Position numbers and translations under genes: made by a program. The notes beneath the pieces are model-generated. The model made no database searches. It saw only the letters and a list, made by a program, of their open reading frames with translations, and was not told the origin of the DNA. DNA of 64,000 nt, taken from positions 124,001-188,000 of the forward strand of contig NZ_JABMKZ010000010.1 of the NCBI RefSeq assembly GCF_013204855.1, given 5' to 3'. The DNA comes from Paenibacillus alba (lineage in GTDB: Bacteria > Bacillota > Bacilli > Paenibacillales > NBRC-103111). Below are positions 49,248 to 59,247 of the stretch, piece by piece (position 1 is the stretch's first letter; each line of letters opens with the position of its first letter).

Positions 49248-50831
49248 TTATTTTTGCTTTTTGAGGTTGTCATAAGCGGCTTGGTAAAGTTTTTGCAGCT
49301 CGTCCATTTTCATCTTTTTGAGCGTATTCTGGAATTCTCCCCACTTATCGAAGCTAAGTGCTCCTGCAATAAATTTGGTGCTCTGCTCTTCATAATATTT
49401 ATCAATATCGTTACGCAGTATATTGATTTGTTGCGCTGTTTGCTCATCAAACATAGGTGCAGCATAGCGAATCTTCGGCATGAAAGGATCCAGCTTCTTC
49501 TGAGCTTCCTGTACCTGAGGCGGATTAATGTAGGAAGCTACCTTCTCGCTAATCAGATGCGGCGCCCCGCCTCCGGCATACGGGGTAATTTTGGATTGAT
49601 TGCCTGTCGCCAGGAAGGCATCGGTATAATAAGGAATGCCATCGCGCAATTCATAATTGTCGCCTTTACGACCGAATCGCAGCAAAGTGGATCCTTCATC
49701 GCTGTAGAAATAATCAATCCAGCGCATAGTTGCTTCCGGATTCTTATTCACCGAGGTAATGGCAAACGCCCCAAAATCCCTTGGAACTGGTGCGGCCAGC
49801 TGCAGACTGTCACCATGTGGTCCTTTGACCGGTGCGATGCCGATATATTGATCGTTAACTTTCGTTTCCAACATGGGATTGTTCGTCTGATCGAAGAAGA
49901 AACCAGTATTACCTGTCCCTTGCTTCGTCAAATACTGCGCTTCCTTCTGGGCAAAAAGCTCCGGATCGAGCAATTTTTCCGAATACAGCTTATTTAAATA
50001 CATCAGTAATTCTTTATTCCGATCGTTGCCCATCCAAATATTAACCTTGTCATTCTCAAGATTAATGTTGTAACCTAACTGAAAATCCAAGCCAAAAGAC
50101 CCTGCCATGATAGGTACGATACTCAAACCATTGCGTGCAGTCATCGGAATTTCATCCTGCTTGCCGTTGCCATTCGGATCTTTATCCCGGAAAGCTTTCA
50201 GCACCTCGTATAGATCATCCGTCGTTTCAGGCTCCTTCAGATTCAGCTTCTTCAGCCATGCTTGATTCATCCATCTCTTATCCGTTCTAGCGGAGTTGAC
50301 GGTCACGATACCTGGGAGAGCATAAATATGTCCTTCTGGTGTTGTCATGGACGAACGAATCTCTGGATAAGCATCCATTAGTTTTTTGAGGTTAGGGGCA
50401 TACGAATCAATCAGCTTCTCAAGTGGGATTAATTGACCTCCGGTACCATAGCGAATAGCCTCTAAAGGAGTGAGGCCAGAGCGATACATCACATCAGGGA
50501 GCTCATTGGAGGCAAACAACAAGTTTTTCTTCTCATTAAAACCATCCGTTGGCGCCTCAATAAATTCCACTTGAATGTTGCTCATTTTTTCATAATCCTG
50601 AAACACCGGCATGTCCTTAAAGGGTCCATTGGTTGGCGCAATTCTTGTGAACATCTTCAGCTTAATCGGGTCTTTCACAATCGGAAATCCATCTACGGAC
50701 ACACTTTTCACATCTTTGGCCGGGGTTTTCCCCTCTTTCTCTTTACTCGGTGCATCCGAGCTGCAGGCGGTAAGTGTCATACTGGAAACGACTAAGGTTG
50801 AAAGCAATACGGTCCCCCAATTTCTTTTCAT
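49248..50831 (-). CDS. Lipoprotein oligosaccharide-binding protein (LplA type)
   Basis: 527 residues, lipobox MTLTAC (Cys near 23), then a charged linker and the long two-lobed binding protein. A DKDPNGNGKQDE segment resembles the calcium-binding EF-hand-like loop often seen in LplA-type proteins. First gene of the importer-GH51-GH43 operon. A cre-like site and a TATAAT -10 lie upstream. The ligand is probably an arabino-oligosaccharide, given the two arabinosidase-type enzymes. Confidence 0.88.
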   Translation of the reverse strand: MKRNWGTVLLSTLVVSSMTLTACSSDAPSKEKEGKTPAKDVKSVSVDGFPIVKDPIKLKMFTRIAPTNGPFKDMPVFQDYEKMSNIQVEFIEAPTDGFNEKKNLLFASNELPDVMYRSGLTPLEAIRYGTGGQLIPLEKLIDSYAPNLKKLMDAYPEIRSSMTTPEGHIYALPGIVTVNSARTDKRWMNQAWLKKLNLKEPETTDDLYEVLKAFRDKDPNGNGKQDEIPMTARNGLSIVPIMAGSFGLDFQLGYNINLENDKVNIWMGNDRNKELLMYLNKLYSEKLLDPELFAQKEAQYLTKQGTGNTGFFFDQTNNPMLETKVNDQYIGIAPVKGPHGDSLQLAAPVPRDFGAFAITSVNKNPEATMRWIDYFYSDEGSTLLRFGRKGDNYELRDGIPYYTDAFLATGNQSKITPYAGGGAPHLISEKVASYINPPQVQEAQKKLDPFMPKIRYAAPMFDEQTAQQINILRNDIDKYYEEQSTKFIAGALSFDKWGEFQNTLKKMKMDELQKLYQAAYDNLKKQK

Positions 50832-50870
50832 TCTTTCGTTCCTCCGATCAAAATGTTGTCACCCTTTTCA

Positions 50871-50903
50871 AGAAAGCGTTTTCTAAGGGATGAACTTATT
50901 ATA
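50871..50903 (-). promoter_or_regulatory. Promoter -10 and cre-like site of the arabinoside operon
   Basis: Minus-strand TATAAT at 50903-50898 without a good -35 (as in activator-dependent promoters), and the palindrome AGAAAGCGTTTTCT at 50871-50884, one mismatch from the cre consensus, just downstream of the expected start of transcription. Confidence 0.5.
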
Positions 50904-50948
50904 AGCAATTCATTGTTGCTGTTGATTCCACATATATGACTTTCCATT

Positions 50949-52553
50949 CTACTTTTTTGATGGTTTCAGGCTATCTATATAAGCCTGGGGTGTCAGACCG
51001 GTTATTGTTTTAAACACTTTAAAAAAGTACGTATAATTCAAAAAACCGACCTCCAAGCTAATCTGTTTCAAAGCAATGCGGCCTGATTCCATGAGCATAC
51101 AGCTTGTTTTAATCCGAACTCGGTTCAAATATTCACTAAAAGTCATTTGTGTTTCCTCTTTGAACAATCGGCTTAAATAAGATGGATGCAAATTGAGGGC
51201 ATTCGCTGTAATCTCCAAGGAAATGTTGTTGGAAGCATAATGGTCTGAAATAAATTGAACCGCTTTCAGGATATGACGCGAATACGTCCCCCCTGCATGC
51301 TGTTTCTTGATGTTCTCCATAATACGTGCATAGTATGCTAGCGACCACATCTCCAGATCAGCAATGCTTCTTAATTGTCCCAGTTCGTTCCTTGAGGGGA
51401 GCCCGGCTTCTTCGAAGGAGGTACGGGGAACATGCCGCTTGACAGACCTATCAGCAAGATGAAGCATTTCACTGACAATGAGCTGTACCGAGATGGCGTA
51501 GACAGGCTGACTGGCAAGCCCTGCAAAAATGGTCGAAATGATTTGGTTCGTTCTTTCCCAATCCAGCTGCTCTAGAAAAAGCTGCAGCTGCTTCCTTTCT
51601 TCCATGAACAAAGGATCTCTAAGCGTTGATGTTTGCATATCCTGATAGTAAATTTCGTTCATCACCTGATTCGCTCTACTATAGCTCGCGGCAAGCTGTC
51701 TCAAACTTCCATATAGGGGACCTATGGCATAAATACAAGTCAAGTTCAGGAATTTCCCCATTGAATGGGAAAGACTGTTCAACGCTTGACTCATTTGAGT
51801 AGTAACCGTATGCTCACTCCGATCCACAGAAGAAAATAGGACAATAAATCGTCCCTCCCCCACATAGCCTACCGTCCGCGTCTGACTATCGCCAATTGCC
51901 ATTTGCATCACATCCATTGCCCGCTGCACGAACCGGTTCTTCTCTACATCGGTAAACAGCTCCGTCAACAATAAAAAAGGAACGATTTGTACAGCAGCTA
52001 CGCCGTAATTGATGGAATGGGGAAATAGATGATTGTCACGCGCATACGCATATAGTTGTTCTCCAGCACCCTGCACATCCCTGGCCAAATTAGCTACGTA
52101 TTCCCGAAGAATATCAGGACTTAGACGTTCCATCATTTGGGTTTGAGTACTGCGAACATCCTGCTCCCGCTCTTCCATCTGCAATTGCTGCACCGCTTTA
52201 TCCAAAAGTGTCACAAGTGCATCCTGCGTCAATCGATGTTTGAGCAAATAATCCATCGCCCCGTTCATGAGACAAGCCCGTACATAATCGTAATCGTCAA
52301 AACTGCTTAACATAATCATCTTCACTTTGGGAAATCGCTCTCTGATCATGAGGCTCAATTCTACGCCATTCATGACAGGCATACTCACATCCATAATTGC
52401 GATATGCGGCGTGTGCTGCTCCATCATGGCAAGTGCCATGGAACCGTTATACGCCTCGCCGCATAGCGTGAACCCATGCTTCTCCCAGTCCAACATACTC
52501 TTCACGTCGTTGCGTGCCAACGCCTCATCATCTACCAATAGTACTTGATACAT
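50949..52553 (-). CDS. YesN-type response regulator (receiver plus AraC HTH)
   Basis: 534 residues from ATG 52553 (GGAGGG upstream). The longer frame from 52697 lies in the kinase gene and is unlikely. Receiver with VDDE, Asp55 (IAIMDVSMPVM) and Lys in MDYLLKHR; a long middle region; AraC HTH pair at the end (ANALNLHPSYLSRLFKEE, VGFLNYTYFFKVFKTI). It overlaps the kinase by 26 bases and is followed after 117 bases by the importer operon it likely activates. Confidence 0.9.
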   Translation of the reverse strand: MYQVLLVDDEALARNDVKSMLDWEKHGFTLCGEAYNGSMALAMMEQHTPHIAIMDVSMPVMNGVELSLMIRERFPKVKMIMLSSFDDYDYVRACLMNGAMDYLLKHRLTQDALVTLLDKAVQQLQMEEREQDVRSTQTQMMERLSPDILREYVANLARDVQGAGEQLYAYARDNHLFPHSINYGVAAVQIVPFLLLTELFTDVEKNRFVQRAMDVMQMAIGDSQTRTVGYVGEGRFIVLFSSVDRSEHTVTTQMSQALNSLSHSMGKFLNLTCIYAIGPLYGSLRQLAASYSRANQVMNEIYYQDMQTSTLRDPLFMEERKQLQLFLEQLDWERTNQIISTIFAGLASQPVYAISVQLIVSEMLHLADRSVKRHVPRTSFEEAGLPSRNELGQLRSIADLEMWSLAYYARIMENIKKQHAGGTYSRHILKAVQFISDHYASNNISLEITANALNLHPSYLSRLFKEETQMTFSEYLNRVRIKTSCMLMESGRIALKQISLEVGFLNYTYFFKVFKTITGLTPQAYIDSLKPSKK

Positions 52554-54339
52554 GCCTTGAGCCCTCCTCCTCTTCGATTCGTTCCGTACCTGGCAGCAAT
52601 GGAAATCTGATCTGCACCGTGGTATACGCATCTGGCTCACTATAAACAAACACGCCGTAAGGCTCTCCGAACAGTCGAACGATGCGTTCGTGTACATTGC
52701 GAACGCCCATGCCGCTGAAACGAGTGTTTGTCTGAACTTTATTCATTTCAAATAACGCATCAATCTGCGCTTTCGACATTCCTTTGCCAGTATCTCTGAC
52801 TTCAATTTTCAGTTCTTTATTGGCTTCATAAATGCGTATCAGCACGTGTCCCTCCTGCGCCGAGGCGGACAGACCATGAATGATGGCATTCTCAACAAGC
52901 GGCTGCAGCATCAATTTTAAAACATGGAGCTGTAGAAGCTCTTCATCCTCGACTTCTATCTGTAAATGAATCGGTTCCACATATTTGTATTTTTCAATAT
53001 TGACGTAACTGCGGACATACTGCAGTTCCTCCTGCAAGGAGAGAAATTCATTCGTATTTCCCAGTACACCTCGCATGAGTTCTATCAAGGATTCTGATAC
53101 CTCAACTATATTCGGAACTCCGTTAAGTTTGGCCAAATACTTCACCGTATTCAGTGTGTTATACAGAAAATGAGGACGAATTTGAGCCTGCAAAACAGCT
53201 AGTTCCGCTTCCCGCTTCTCTCTTTCCGTCGTTACGATGCCTTCAAGCAAACGCTTTAATTGTTCTACCATACTTTTGAATACATGATACAGCTGACCGA
53301 TTTCATCCTTGGAATGAATTTCGACGGTTGGAAGCGTCATGTTGCCTTCCATCACATGCATCATCATCGATCTCAGCCTTCGAATATTTCTTGTCATTCT
53401 CGAGGATACCTGCAGCGTGCCGATGACGATAATGATAAACACAATAATCGCTACCGTGGCCAATACATTGCGGATTCGTGCCGTTTCCGTCAATAGCGAC
53501 TTCATAGGGACTAGGGCTACCGTGCACCATCCTGTATAATCGGATTTCCGTGTGACGACTAGATACGATTTCTGATCAATAACTCTTTCCACGGAACCGT
53601 CTTTACCAGCCAACTCCTCACCCAGTTGAATGACCACATCCTTCGCAATCGCGCTCGTCTGAGGCTCATAAATGAACTCATTTTTCTGATCAACCACATA
53701 TAACATGCTGTCTGGTGTCGGTTTGACATCGTAGATTTTTTTAATGATCTCGTCATTCAAATCGAACATCACCATGCCGATTAAATTACGGTTATAACGG
53801 AGCTCGCGCCCGGTTACAATGGAGTTGCTGAAACCGGTTTGATGAAAATAAGCATGCCCTGAGCCATTTTGCAACAAATCATTCATCATCGGTGTGAATA
53901 AAATATTTTTATCGAGCCAAGGCGACCCGACGAAAAACACCTTTTCATTCAGCCCGATGACAGCAACTCGTGAAATGTAGGGCTTGTACGCAATCAGAGC
54001 GGATAAAAACTCCTCGATTCGCTTCTGCTCCTGGAACCACTCATAGCTGGGTTCCTCCGTCTTGCTAAGCAGCGTATCCAAAACCGTCTTATTGGTAGCA
54101 ACCACGGTATTTAATCGACTTACTTCCTCCAGCCGCAAGTTTAACGATTCGTCCGCCTGGCGTATGCTTTCCGTAACGGACGTAATGGCATTATTTTTCA
54201 CCGTTTGTCTCATGTACACATAAACAATGCTCGTCACAGCCACAATGCCAATCAGAGTTACCAAACTAAAGGCGACAAAGATCTTCCCTTGGATGCTACC
54301 CGTAGGTGAAATCAACTTTTTGAAAGAGAAAAACTTCAT
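52528..54339 (-). CDS. YesM-type sensor histidine kinase
   Basis: 603 residues from ATG 54339 (AAGGAG about 10 bases upstream; the ATG at 54384 is inside the terminator region). Membrane segments at about 20-42 and 290-312 flank an extracellular Cache-like sensor. HAMP, phosphoacceptor VLQAQIRPHFLYNTLN, N-box PLVENAIIHGL and G-boxes RDTGKGM and GMGVRNVHER are all canonical. It should sense an extracellular pentose sugar. Confidence 0.9.
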   Translation of the reverse strand: MKFFSFKKLISPTGSIQGKIFVAFSLVTLIGIVAVTSIVYVYMRQTVKNNAITSVTESIRQADESLNLRLEEVSRLNTVVATNKTVLDTLLSKTEEPSYEWFQEQKRIEEFLSALIAYKPYISRVAVIGLNEKVFFVGSPWLDKNILFTPMMNDLLQNGSGHAYFHQTGFSNSIVTGRELRYNRNLIGMVMFDLNDEIIKKIYDVKPTPDSMLYVVDQKNEFIYEPQTSAIAKDVVIQLGEELAGKDGSVERVIDQKSYLVVTRKSDYTGWCTVALVPMKSLLTETARIRNVLATVAIIVFIIIVIGTLQVSSRMTRNIRRLRSMMMHVMEGNMTLPTVEIHSKDEIGQLYHVFKSMVEQLKRLLEGIVTTEREKREAELAVLQAQIRPHFLYNTLNTVKYLAKLNGVPNIVEVSESLIELMRGVLGNTNEFLSLQEELQYVRSYVNIEKYKYVEPIHLQIEVEDEELLQLHVLKLMLQPLVENAIIHGLSASAQEGHVLIRIYEANKELKIEVRDTGKGMSKAQIDALFEMNKVQTNTRFSGMGVRNVHERIVRLFGEPYGVFVYSEPDAYTTVQIRFPLLPGTERIEEEEGSRHVSSTIGR

Positions 54340-54376
54340 GGGCAGGCAGCTCCTTTCCATTTCACGTTTGATAGAA

Positions 54377-54419
54377 AAAAACATGAATCCAGCCCGATCA
54401 GAGCTTGATTCATGTTTTT
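54377..54419 (-). terminator. Terminator between the tandem GH43 and kinase genes
   Basis: AAAACATGAATC and GATTCATGTTTT arms, T-run on both strands, starting four bases after the GH43 stop. Confidence 0.85.
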
Positions 54420-54422
54420 ATA

Positions 54423-56210
54423 TTACTCACAACAAGGCGCTATGCATAGCCCCGCTCCATCCTCTTCAGCTTGAAGCAGGACAATGCCTACGCGTGTCCG
54501 AAAAGGAGCGGTTCGATCATTGCCAAAAAAAGTAGACATCAGATTGCCATTATGATCGATAAACATCGTTCCGTGGCCGCCATGAGGGACTGCAAGCCGC
54601 CTAGGAGTATACGGGCCGTACAAATCATCCGCAACGGCATACATTAAATCGTAGGTGCCGTCCACTCGCTTATCTCCATTCCACTCTGCGGCTCCAAGAA
54701 TATACTTGCCTTTATACTTTACGATAAATGCACCCTCATAGCCTACGCGTTGGCCATCCGAGCTTAACAGCTTGCAGGGATCTTCTGCGAAGCCTGTCAT
54801 GTCCTTCTTCATCCTAGCAATTTTGCCGTCCTGCCATACAAAGTACACTTGACCATCCTCATCCTGGAACAGACTGGAGTCAATATCCGTATTCGTCATC
54901 CGGCCCATATCGATATACGGTCCCTCTGCATGACCGGATATGCTTTTAATCATACCGGTGCCTCCGCCTTGAAGCGAATAAGTGATCCAAAACGTTCCGT
55001 ACAAGTAGATCATCTCCGGGGCCCAAAGACAAGGATTCTCATAAATGTTGTTCTCCCATGTGCCATTCTCGGATAAATCCCATACTTTCGCTACATGGTT
55101 CCATTCCTTCAGATCCATTGAGCTCCACAAATGAAGCTGGTTATTCCGGTCCCAAAAATTTCGATGCGGCTTGTCTGAAGTCCCCGTCAAATAATACGTT
55201 CCATCCGGTCCTGTGCTAATATGAGGATCCCGAATCAGGAAGTCCGCGACGGGCTTAAGACTTCCCACTGCTCCCTTCTCAAGCACCGCTCCCTCAATCG
55301 GTCTAATGAATCCTGGTCCTCCAAAGGACATTGGTACAACGGAAGGATAATGCTCAACCAGTGAATAACTGCCACAGCCCGTAAAAGAAGAATACAACTG
55401 ATTGTCCGGCCCGCTAAATAAAGAGATTTGCCCGCCATGGGGGAGCGCCAAATACCGCCGGCTATAGGGACCATAGATCGATTGACTCACCGCTACAAAA
55501 GTATCTACGGCATCACTTTCCATTCTCTTGAGCGCATCTGCGCAGAACATATAGTAATACCCATCCCGCTTATATAAAAAAGCCCCGTAACTTCCTACCT
55601 GCAGATTCCCTATGTACGAGGGATGATCCTCCCGCCCCGCGACCTTCCAAGGCTGTACTTCTACCATTCGTGGAGTTTCCTCAAGACCGGTCATGTCCCT
55701 ATTCATTTTGGCGATTTTGCCATTGCTGTAAATCCAATAAACAGCTCCGTCTTCATCCTCAAATAAAGAGGCATCCTGCCCGTCGGCTGTTATCTTCCCC
55801 ATATCCTGGTAAGGGCCCATGACAGAGTCGGAAAAGCTGTGGAGCAAGCCGGTGCCGCCTTGACTTAGCCCGTATGTGATCCAGAACGTTCCTTTCACAT
55901 AGTGAATTTCCGGAGCACAAATACCAGAGGAACCCCCGCTCTCCTTTTGCCACGTTCCCTCTTGCTCCAAGCTCCATACGGCGGCTGGCCCCGTCCATGA
56001 CTGTAAGTCTGCGGAGGTCCATACTTGCAAGCTTGAGCCATCTGTCGTTCCGGTCATATAGTACATATCATCCGGCCCTGTGCAAATACTGGCATCTTTA
56101 AGGGAGACATCCAAAATTCGTTCTATTAGGACGGCAGATTCCGAGTAGCCTGTACACGAGGACCATTCCGTTTCAGGATGGGGAGGCTGCATGATAAAAT
56201 CGCTCTTCAT
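54423..56210 (-). CDS. Tandem-duplicated GH43-like protein, first domain degenerate
   Basis: 595 residues, no signal peptide. Two GH43-type propellers in tandem share long matching stretches (KDASICTGPDDMYYMTGTTD with RDPHISTGPDGTYYLTGTSD; GTFWITY; DEDG; GKIA). Domain 2 (about 320-595) keeps Asp328, Asp444, Glu492 (GYEGAF) and His546 (HGGHGT). Domain 1 (about 30-300) keeps Asp39 and Asp146 but has Tyr208 in place of the acid Glu (GSYGAF) and Gln261 in place of the His. Domain 2 is therefore the likely active arabinanase/arabinosidase-type enzyme, and domain 1 probably binds sugar or is structural. An AraC gene lies 112 bases upstream on the same strand. Confidence 0.82.
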   Translation of the reverse strand: MKSDFIMQPPHPETEWSSCTGYSESAVLIERILDVSLKDASICTGPDDMYYMTGTTDGSSLQVWTSADLQSWTGPAAVWSLEQEGTWQKESGGSSGICAPEIHYVKGTFWITYGLSQGGTGLLHSFSDSVMGPYQDMGKITADGQDASLFEDEDGAVYWIYSNGKIAKMNRDMTGLEETPRMVEVQPWKVAGREDHPSYIGNLQVGSYGAFLYKRDGYYYMFCADALKRMESDAVDTFVAVSQSIYGPYSRRYLALPHGGQISLFSGPDNQLYSSFTGCGSYSLVEHYPSVVPMSFGGPGFIRPIEGAVLEKGAVGSLKPVADFLIRDPHISTGPDGTYYLTGTSDKPHRNFWDRNNQLHLWSSMDLKEWNHVAKVWDLSENGTWENNIYENPCLWAPEMIYLYGTFWITYSLQGGGTGMIKSISGHAEGPYIDMGRMTNTDIDSSLFQDEDGQVYFVWQDGKIARMKKDMTGFAEDPCKLLSSDGQRVGYEGAFIVKYKGKYILGAAEWNGDKRVDGTYDLMYAVADDLYGPYTPRRLAVPHGGHGTMFIDHNGNLMSTFFGNDRTAPFRTRVGIVLLQAEEDGAGLCIAPCCE

Positions 56211-56322
56211 TGTAATCTTCCTTTCCTCTTCCCTGTTATGTTTTTATGATAAGTATATCGTGCTTTATCCAAACGCTTAATAGAGAAAGCGGTGCGTCAA
56301 GTGAGGAAAAGGGACATTTGAA

Positions 56323-57183
56323 TCACAGCTTGCTGCCTGGAGAGTGGCCATAATAATTACGATAAGCTCGCGAGAACGAATAAAGACTCGGATAGCCGAC
56401 GGTATAAGCGACCTCTGTTATATTCCGATCCCCTAATGAGATCAACGCAGCGGCCTTTTCCATTTTGAGTCGGTGCAAATAGCGGTTAGGTGATACGCCT
56501 ATCATTTTCTTGAAGATATCCGAGAAGTAAGATCTGTGTACCCCCGCCGCTTCAGCAACCTCCCTGATGCTGATTCCTTCCATATAATGCAATTGAATAA
56601 AGTCAAGTGAACGCTGCAGCCATGGTATGTCAGCCGCGTTGCCTTTGGCATCGTTATGAGTCCTGCCCGCTTTCATAAGCATGGCAAAGATAGCATATAG
56701 CTTTTCCAGCAGTTCTAATGAAAAGTCCATATCCTGGACTCCATCCGGTTGATCCGAGATATGATGAAGTAATGCATATAGCTTATTCCAGATTTCCTTG
56801 CCGCCTCTTGCACGCAGAATGGGGTTGACCTGAGATAGTCCCAGCGATTGCAGCAGAGGCGCAGCCTGGGGTCCTTGAAAAGCAATCCAGATAAGCTTTA
56901 AGGTCTCCTGTGGTTCGTAGATGCGATATGAATACGATTCATTTGGGAAGAAACAGCAAATATCGCCAGGCTGGAGAATCGCTTCCTGGTCTTCATATTG
57001 AAGCAGCAATTGACCTTCAATCACAAAATGAAGGCTGTAGCATTCGATTCTTTTAGGCCCGATCTGATAGGTTGGTTTGGCTATGTTATGTCCAAGACGG
57101 AGACACCACAAACCGCTCATTTTAAAAAACTCATTAGGGTTCAAATATAGCTGTTGTGCATATTCGTGAGCATATTCCTGCAT
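56323..57183 (-). CDS. AraC-family regulator with cupin sensor domain
   Basis: 286 residues. An N-terminal cupin-like AraC ligand domain (HFVIEGQLLLQYEDQEAILQPGD) is followed by a C-terminal HTH pair (REVAEAAGVHRSYFSDIFKKM, VGYPSLYSFSRAYRNYYG). AAGGAG precedes the ATG. It is cytoplasmic and likely senses a free sugar. It probably controls the tandem GH43 gene downstream. Confidence 0.88.
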   Translation of the reverse strand: MQEYAHEYAQQLYLNPNEFFKMSGLWCLRLGHNIAKPTYQIGPKRIECYSLHFVIEGQLLLQYEDQEAILQPGDICCFFPNESYSYRIYEPQETLKLIWIAFQGPQAAPLLQSLGLSQVNPILRARGGKEIWNKLYALLHHISDQPDGVQDMDFSLELLEKLYAIFAMLMKAGRTHNDAKGNAADIPWLQRSLDFIQLHYMEGISIREVAEAAGVHRSYFSDIFKKMIGVSPNRYLHRLKMEKAAALISLGDRNITEVAYTVGYPSLYSFSRAYRNYYGHSPGSKL

Positions 57184-57429
57184 GTGTTTTTTCTCCTTAA
57201 GACTTGATTACAACTCAAAGCACTTGACTCCATCATATTCCCTTCCCCCTTTTAACTCAAGTTGCAATTACCTAACAAAATGTTAAATCAATCTGAAATC
57301 GTGATATTTCCAATCCACCTTACATCCCTTAATCTAAATATAGAATTGAGACTAATGGAGTAATTTCCGGATAGATAAACCTAATATTTTGTTAATTACA
57401 AGTAAGATCAATGAATAACAGAGAGGTGG

Positions 57430-58275
57430 ATGACGATATTGATTAAAACCAGCAAGCATGGGCCCATATATCACCTGCCTCCGGTTGGAGAGCCTCCTCC
57501 TCTGAGCGTGCAGTTCTTAGGGATTAATTACTGCGAAACGGATTACTGCAATATGCGAAAGCTTGCCAAAATTACCGTGTTCGGTTTTGTACTCTCAGGG
57601 CAAGGATATGTAAAGGTCGGTTCCCAAACAGATATGGCTCGCCAAGGGGATGTGTTCATCCTTCCTGCTGGCTGCTGCCATAAAGTTGCCTCAGACTGTG
57701 ACCACAAAGAGCAATGGAGCTATATATGGCTAAACGTTAGCGGAATCTGGATTCTGAAGATGCTTGAAGCTTATCAGTTGCTTCCCCGTGTCGTCATTCA
57801 AAATAGCGGGTTGGAATCTTTATTTAAAGAGGCTATTGAAAGCATCAAGGAAAAATCAGTTGAGGAACTGCAATCAGAGTTTCAGATCATCCTCATGAGA
57901 ATCATCGTCAGCCTCTCCGAAACTTTGCGTAAACGAGGGGATGCTTTAACATCAACGGTACAAGCTATCAAACAATTCTTGGACAACAGCATCCTTCATC
58001 CGTTCGACTCGACTCAGCTCTCTTCGCATATTGGCATATCCAATAAGCAAATGAATCGCTTATTCAAAAGAGAAGTCGGGACTACCATCTATCACTATGT
58101 CATCTCCAAAAAGATAGAGTCCGCTAAACGGATGTTGCTCGACACCCAACTGACCATAAGCGATATTGGCTATAAGCTTGGATATGTCGATGCGCATTAT
58201 TTTTCGAACCTGTTCCATAGTAAAACCGGTGTGAGACCAAGCGACTTTCGAAAGATATTTACTAAAACTCAATAA
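57430..58275 (+). CDS. AraC-family regulator with cupin sensor domain
   Basis: 281 residues. Cupin part with GFVLSGQGYVKVGSQTDMARQGD and a C-terminal HTH pair (SSHIGISNKQMNRLFKREVG, LGYVDAHYFSNLFHSKTGV). ATG 57430 sits only one base after GAGAGGTG; TTG at 57439 has better spacing and may be the real start. It is divergent from the other AraC gene across a 246-base gap; targets are unknown. Confidence 0.85.
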   Translation: MTILIKTSKHGPIYHLPPVGEPPPLSVQFLGINYCETDYCNMRKLAKITVFGFVLSGQGYVKVGSQTDMARQGDVFILPAGCCHKVASDCDHKEQWSYIWLNVSGIWILKMLEAYQLLPRVVIQNSGLESLFKEAIESIKEKSVEELQSEFQIILMRIIVSLSETLRKRGDALTSTVQAIKQFLDNSILHPFDSTQLSSHIGISNKQMNRLFKREVGTTIYHYVISKKIESAKRMLLDTQLTISDIGYKLGYVDAHYFSNLFHSKTGVRPSDFRKIFTKTQ

Positions 58276-58376
58276 ATATGGCGCAGCAAACTGCTCCACG
58301 AGGGATCGGGATTGAGGTATGGTCTCTTCATTTTATCTATCCGATCATAAATAAAGCCCGCATTTCAAGCAAAGAA

Positions 58377-58393
58377 GCCGCGATTTACGCGGC
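58377..58393. terminator. Short hairpin between convergent genes
   Basis: GCCGCG-ATTTA-CGCGGC, with a weak T-rich tail on the minus strand. Confidence 0.35.
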
Positions 58394-58478
58394 ATCTAAT
58401 GAGGTAAAGTTCTTGCCAACCGACACATGGCTGTGACAAGTCAAGTTAAGAGATCCTGAGCTCTTTGTGTTGATAAAA

Positions 58479-58922
58479 TTAAAAAGTATTATATACATTT
58501 TCACATTCTGTCGCGGTCGGTTCATAAAAACAGTGCTTCTTCCATCGTCCTGCAAGCGGCTGATTATACCAAGTTGACGGACACGGTCCGGGATTATCGA
58601 ATGTTCCTGGACGGAAATACCATAGGGAGAATTTGCCTGGCCAATCCCGCTCCCCATTCACAGTCCGCTGGGCCAGACGGCGTTCTCTCTCTCTTGCGTT
58701 TTGATAGTACAGACCATGTTGCAATGCTTCGAACGCATGCGGCTGGTTAATCATTTGGGGAATTGTCCGAATTCCTTTAAAATCGGAGCAATTCGCTCTT
58801 ATTCGGTTAATGCCAACATTTCCGACAAGGAGCATGCCCTTCTCGCCTTCGGTCTCAGCTTCAGCTCGAAGCAACCTTGCCAACATATCAATATCCTGTT
58901 TTCTGGCTTTTACGACTGCCAT
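58479..58922 (-). CDS. CwlJ/SleB-type cell-wall hydrolase
   Basis: 147 residues forming one Hydrolase_2 domain: LLRAEAETEGEKGMLLVGNV with the catalytic Glu, then FEALQHGLYYQNA and FSLWYFRPGTF. No signal peptide, as in CwlJ. Such enzymes degrade the spore cortex during germination, which supports a spore-forming host. AGAGGTG precedes the ATG. Confidence 0.85.
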   Translation of the reverse strand: MAVVKARKQDIDMLARLLRAEAETEGEKGMLLVGNVGINRIRANCSDFKGIRTIPQMINQPHAFEALQHGLYYQNARERERRLAQRTVNGERDWPGKFSLWYFRPGTFDNPGPCPSTWYNQPLAGRWKKHCFYEPTATECENVYNTF

Positions 58923-59247
58923 TAGCTCACCTCTTTAGATTTCTATAAACATCATATTGTAGGTGAAGCGGATTTGTTACTCTGGCCAAATAGTGAGCGA
59001 TAATAAAGAGCCGTTCCACCACACTTTGCTGCCGGTTAGCTTAATCGCTGAGTTCAATTGGCGTTATTCACCTGAATTTTCGTTGTGCGATCCTGAGCAT
59101 CCGATTCCACTTTATGAAATAGGTACCAGCCTTGGTGGCCTTGAAGGGAAGAGGTCCCGTCAGTTTCTCGTCGACAAGCTTTTAATTCTTAATGAATCTA
59201 CTCCACAACCCAGGTCACTACAGGGACAAACCTAAATTTAATTTCGG
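58923..59247. other. Gap without a supported gene
   Basis: A 90-residue plus-strand frame (58963-59235) exists from a GTG, but it has no ribosome site and no recognisable motif. It could be a decayed gene fragment. Confidence 0.35.

Noticed and set aside
56251..56300. cre-like ATCCAAACGCTTAAT upstream of the tandem GH43 gene
   Set aside because: It lacks the required TG of the consensus; too weak to call.
58963..59235. 90-residue plus-strand frame
   Set aside because: No ribosome site, no recognisable family, GTG start only; kept as an unexplained gap.
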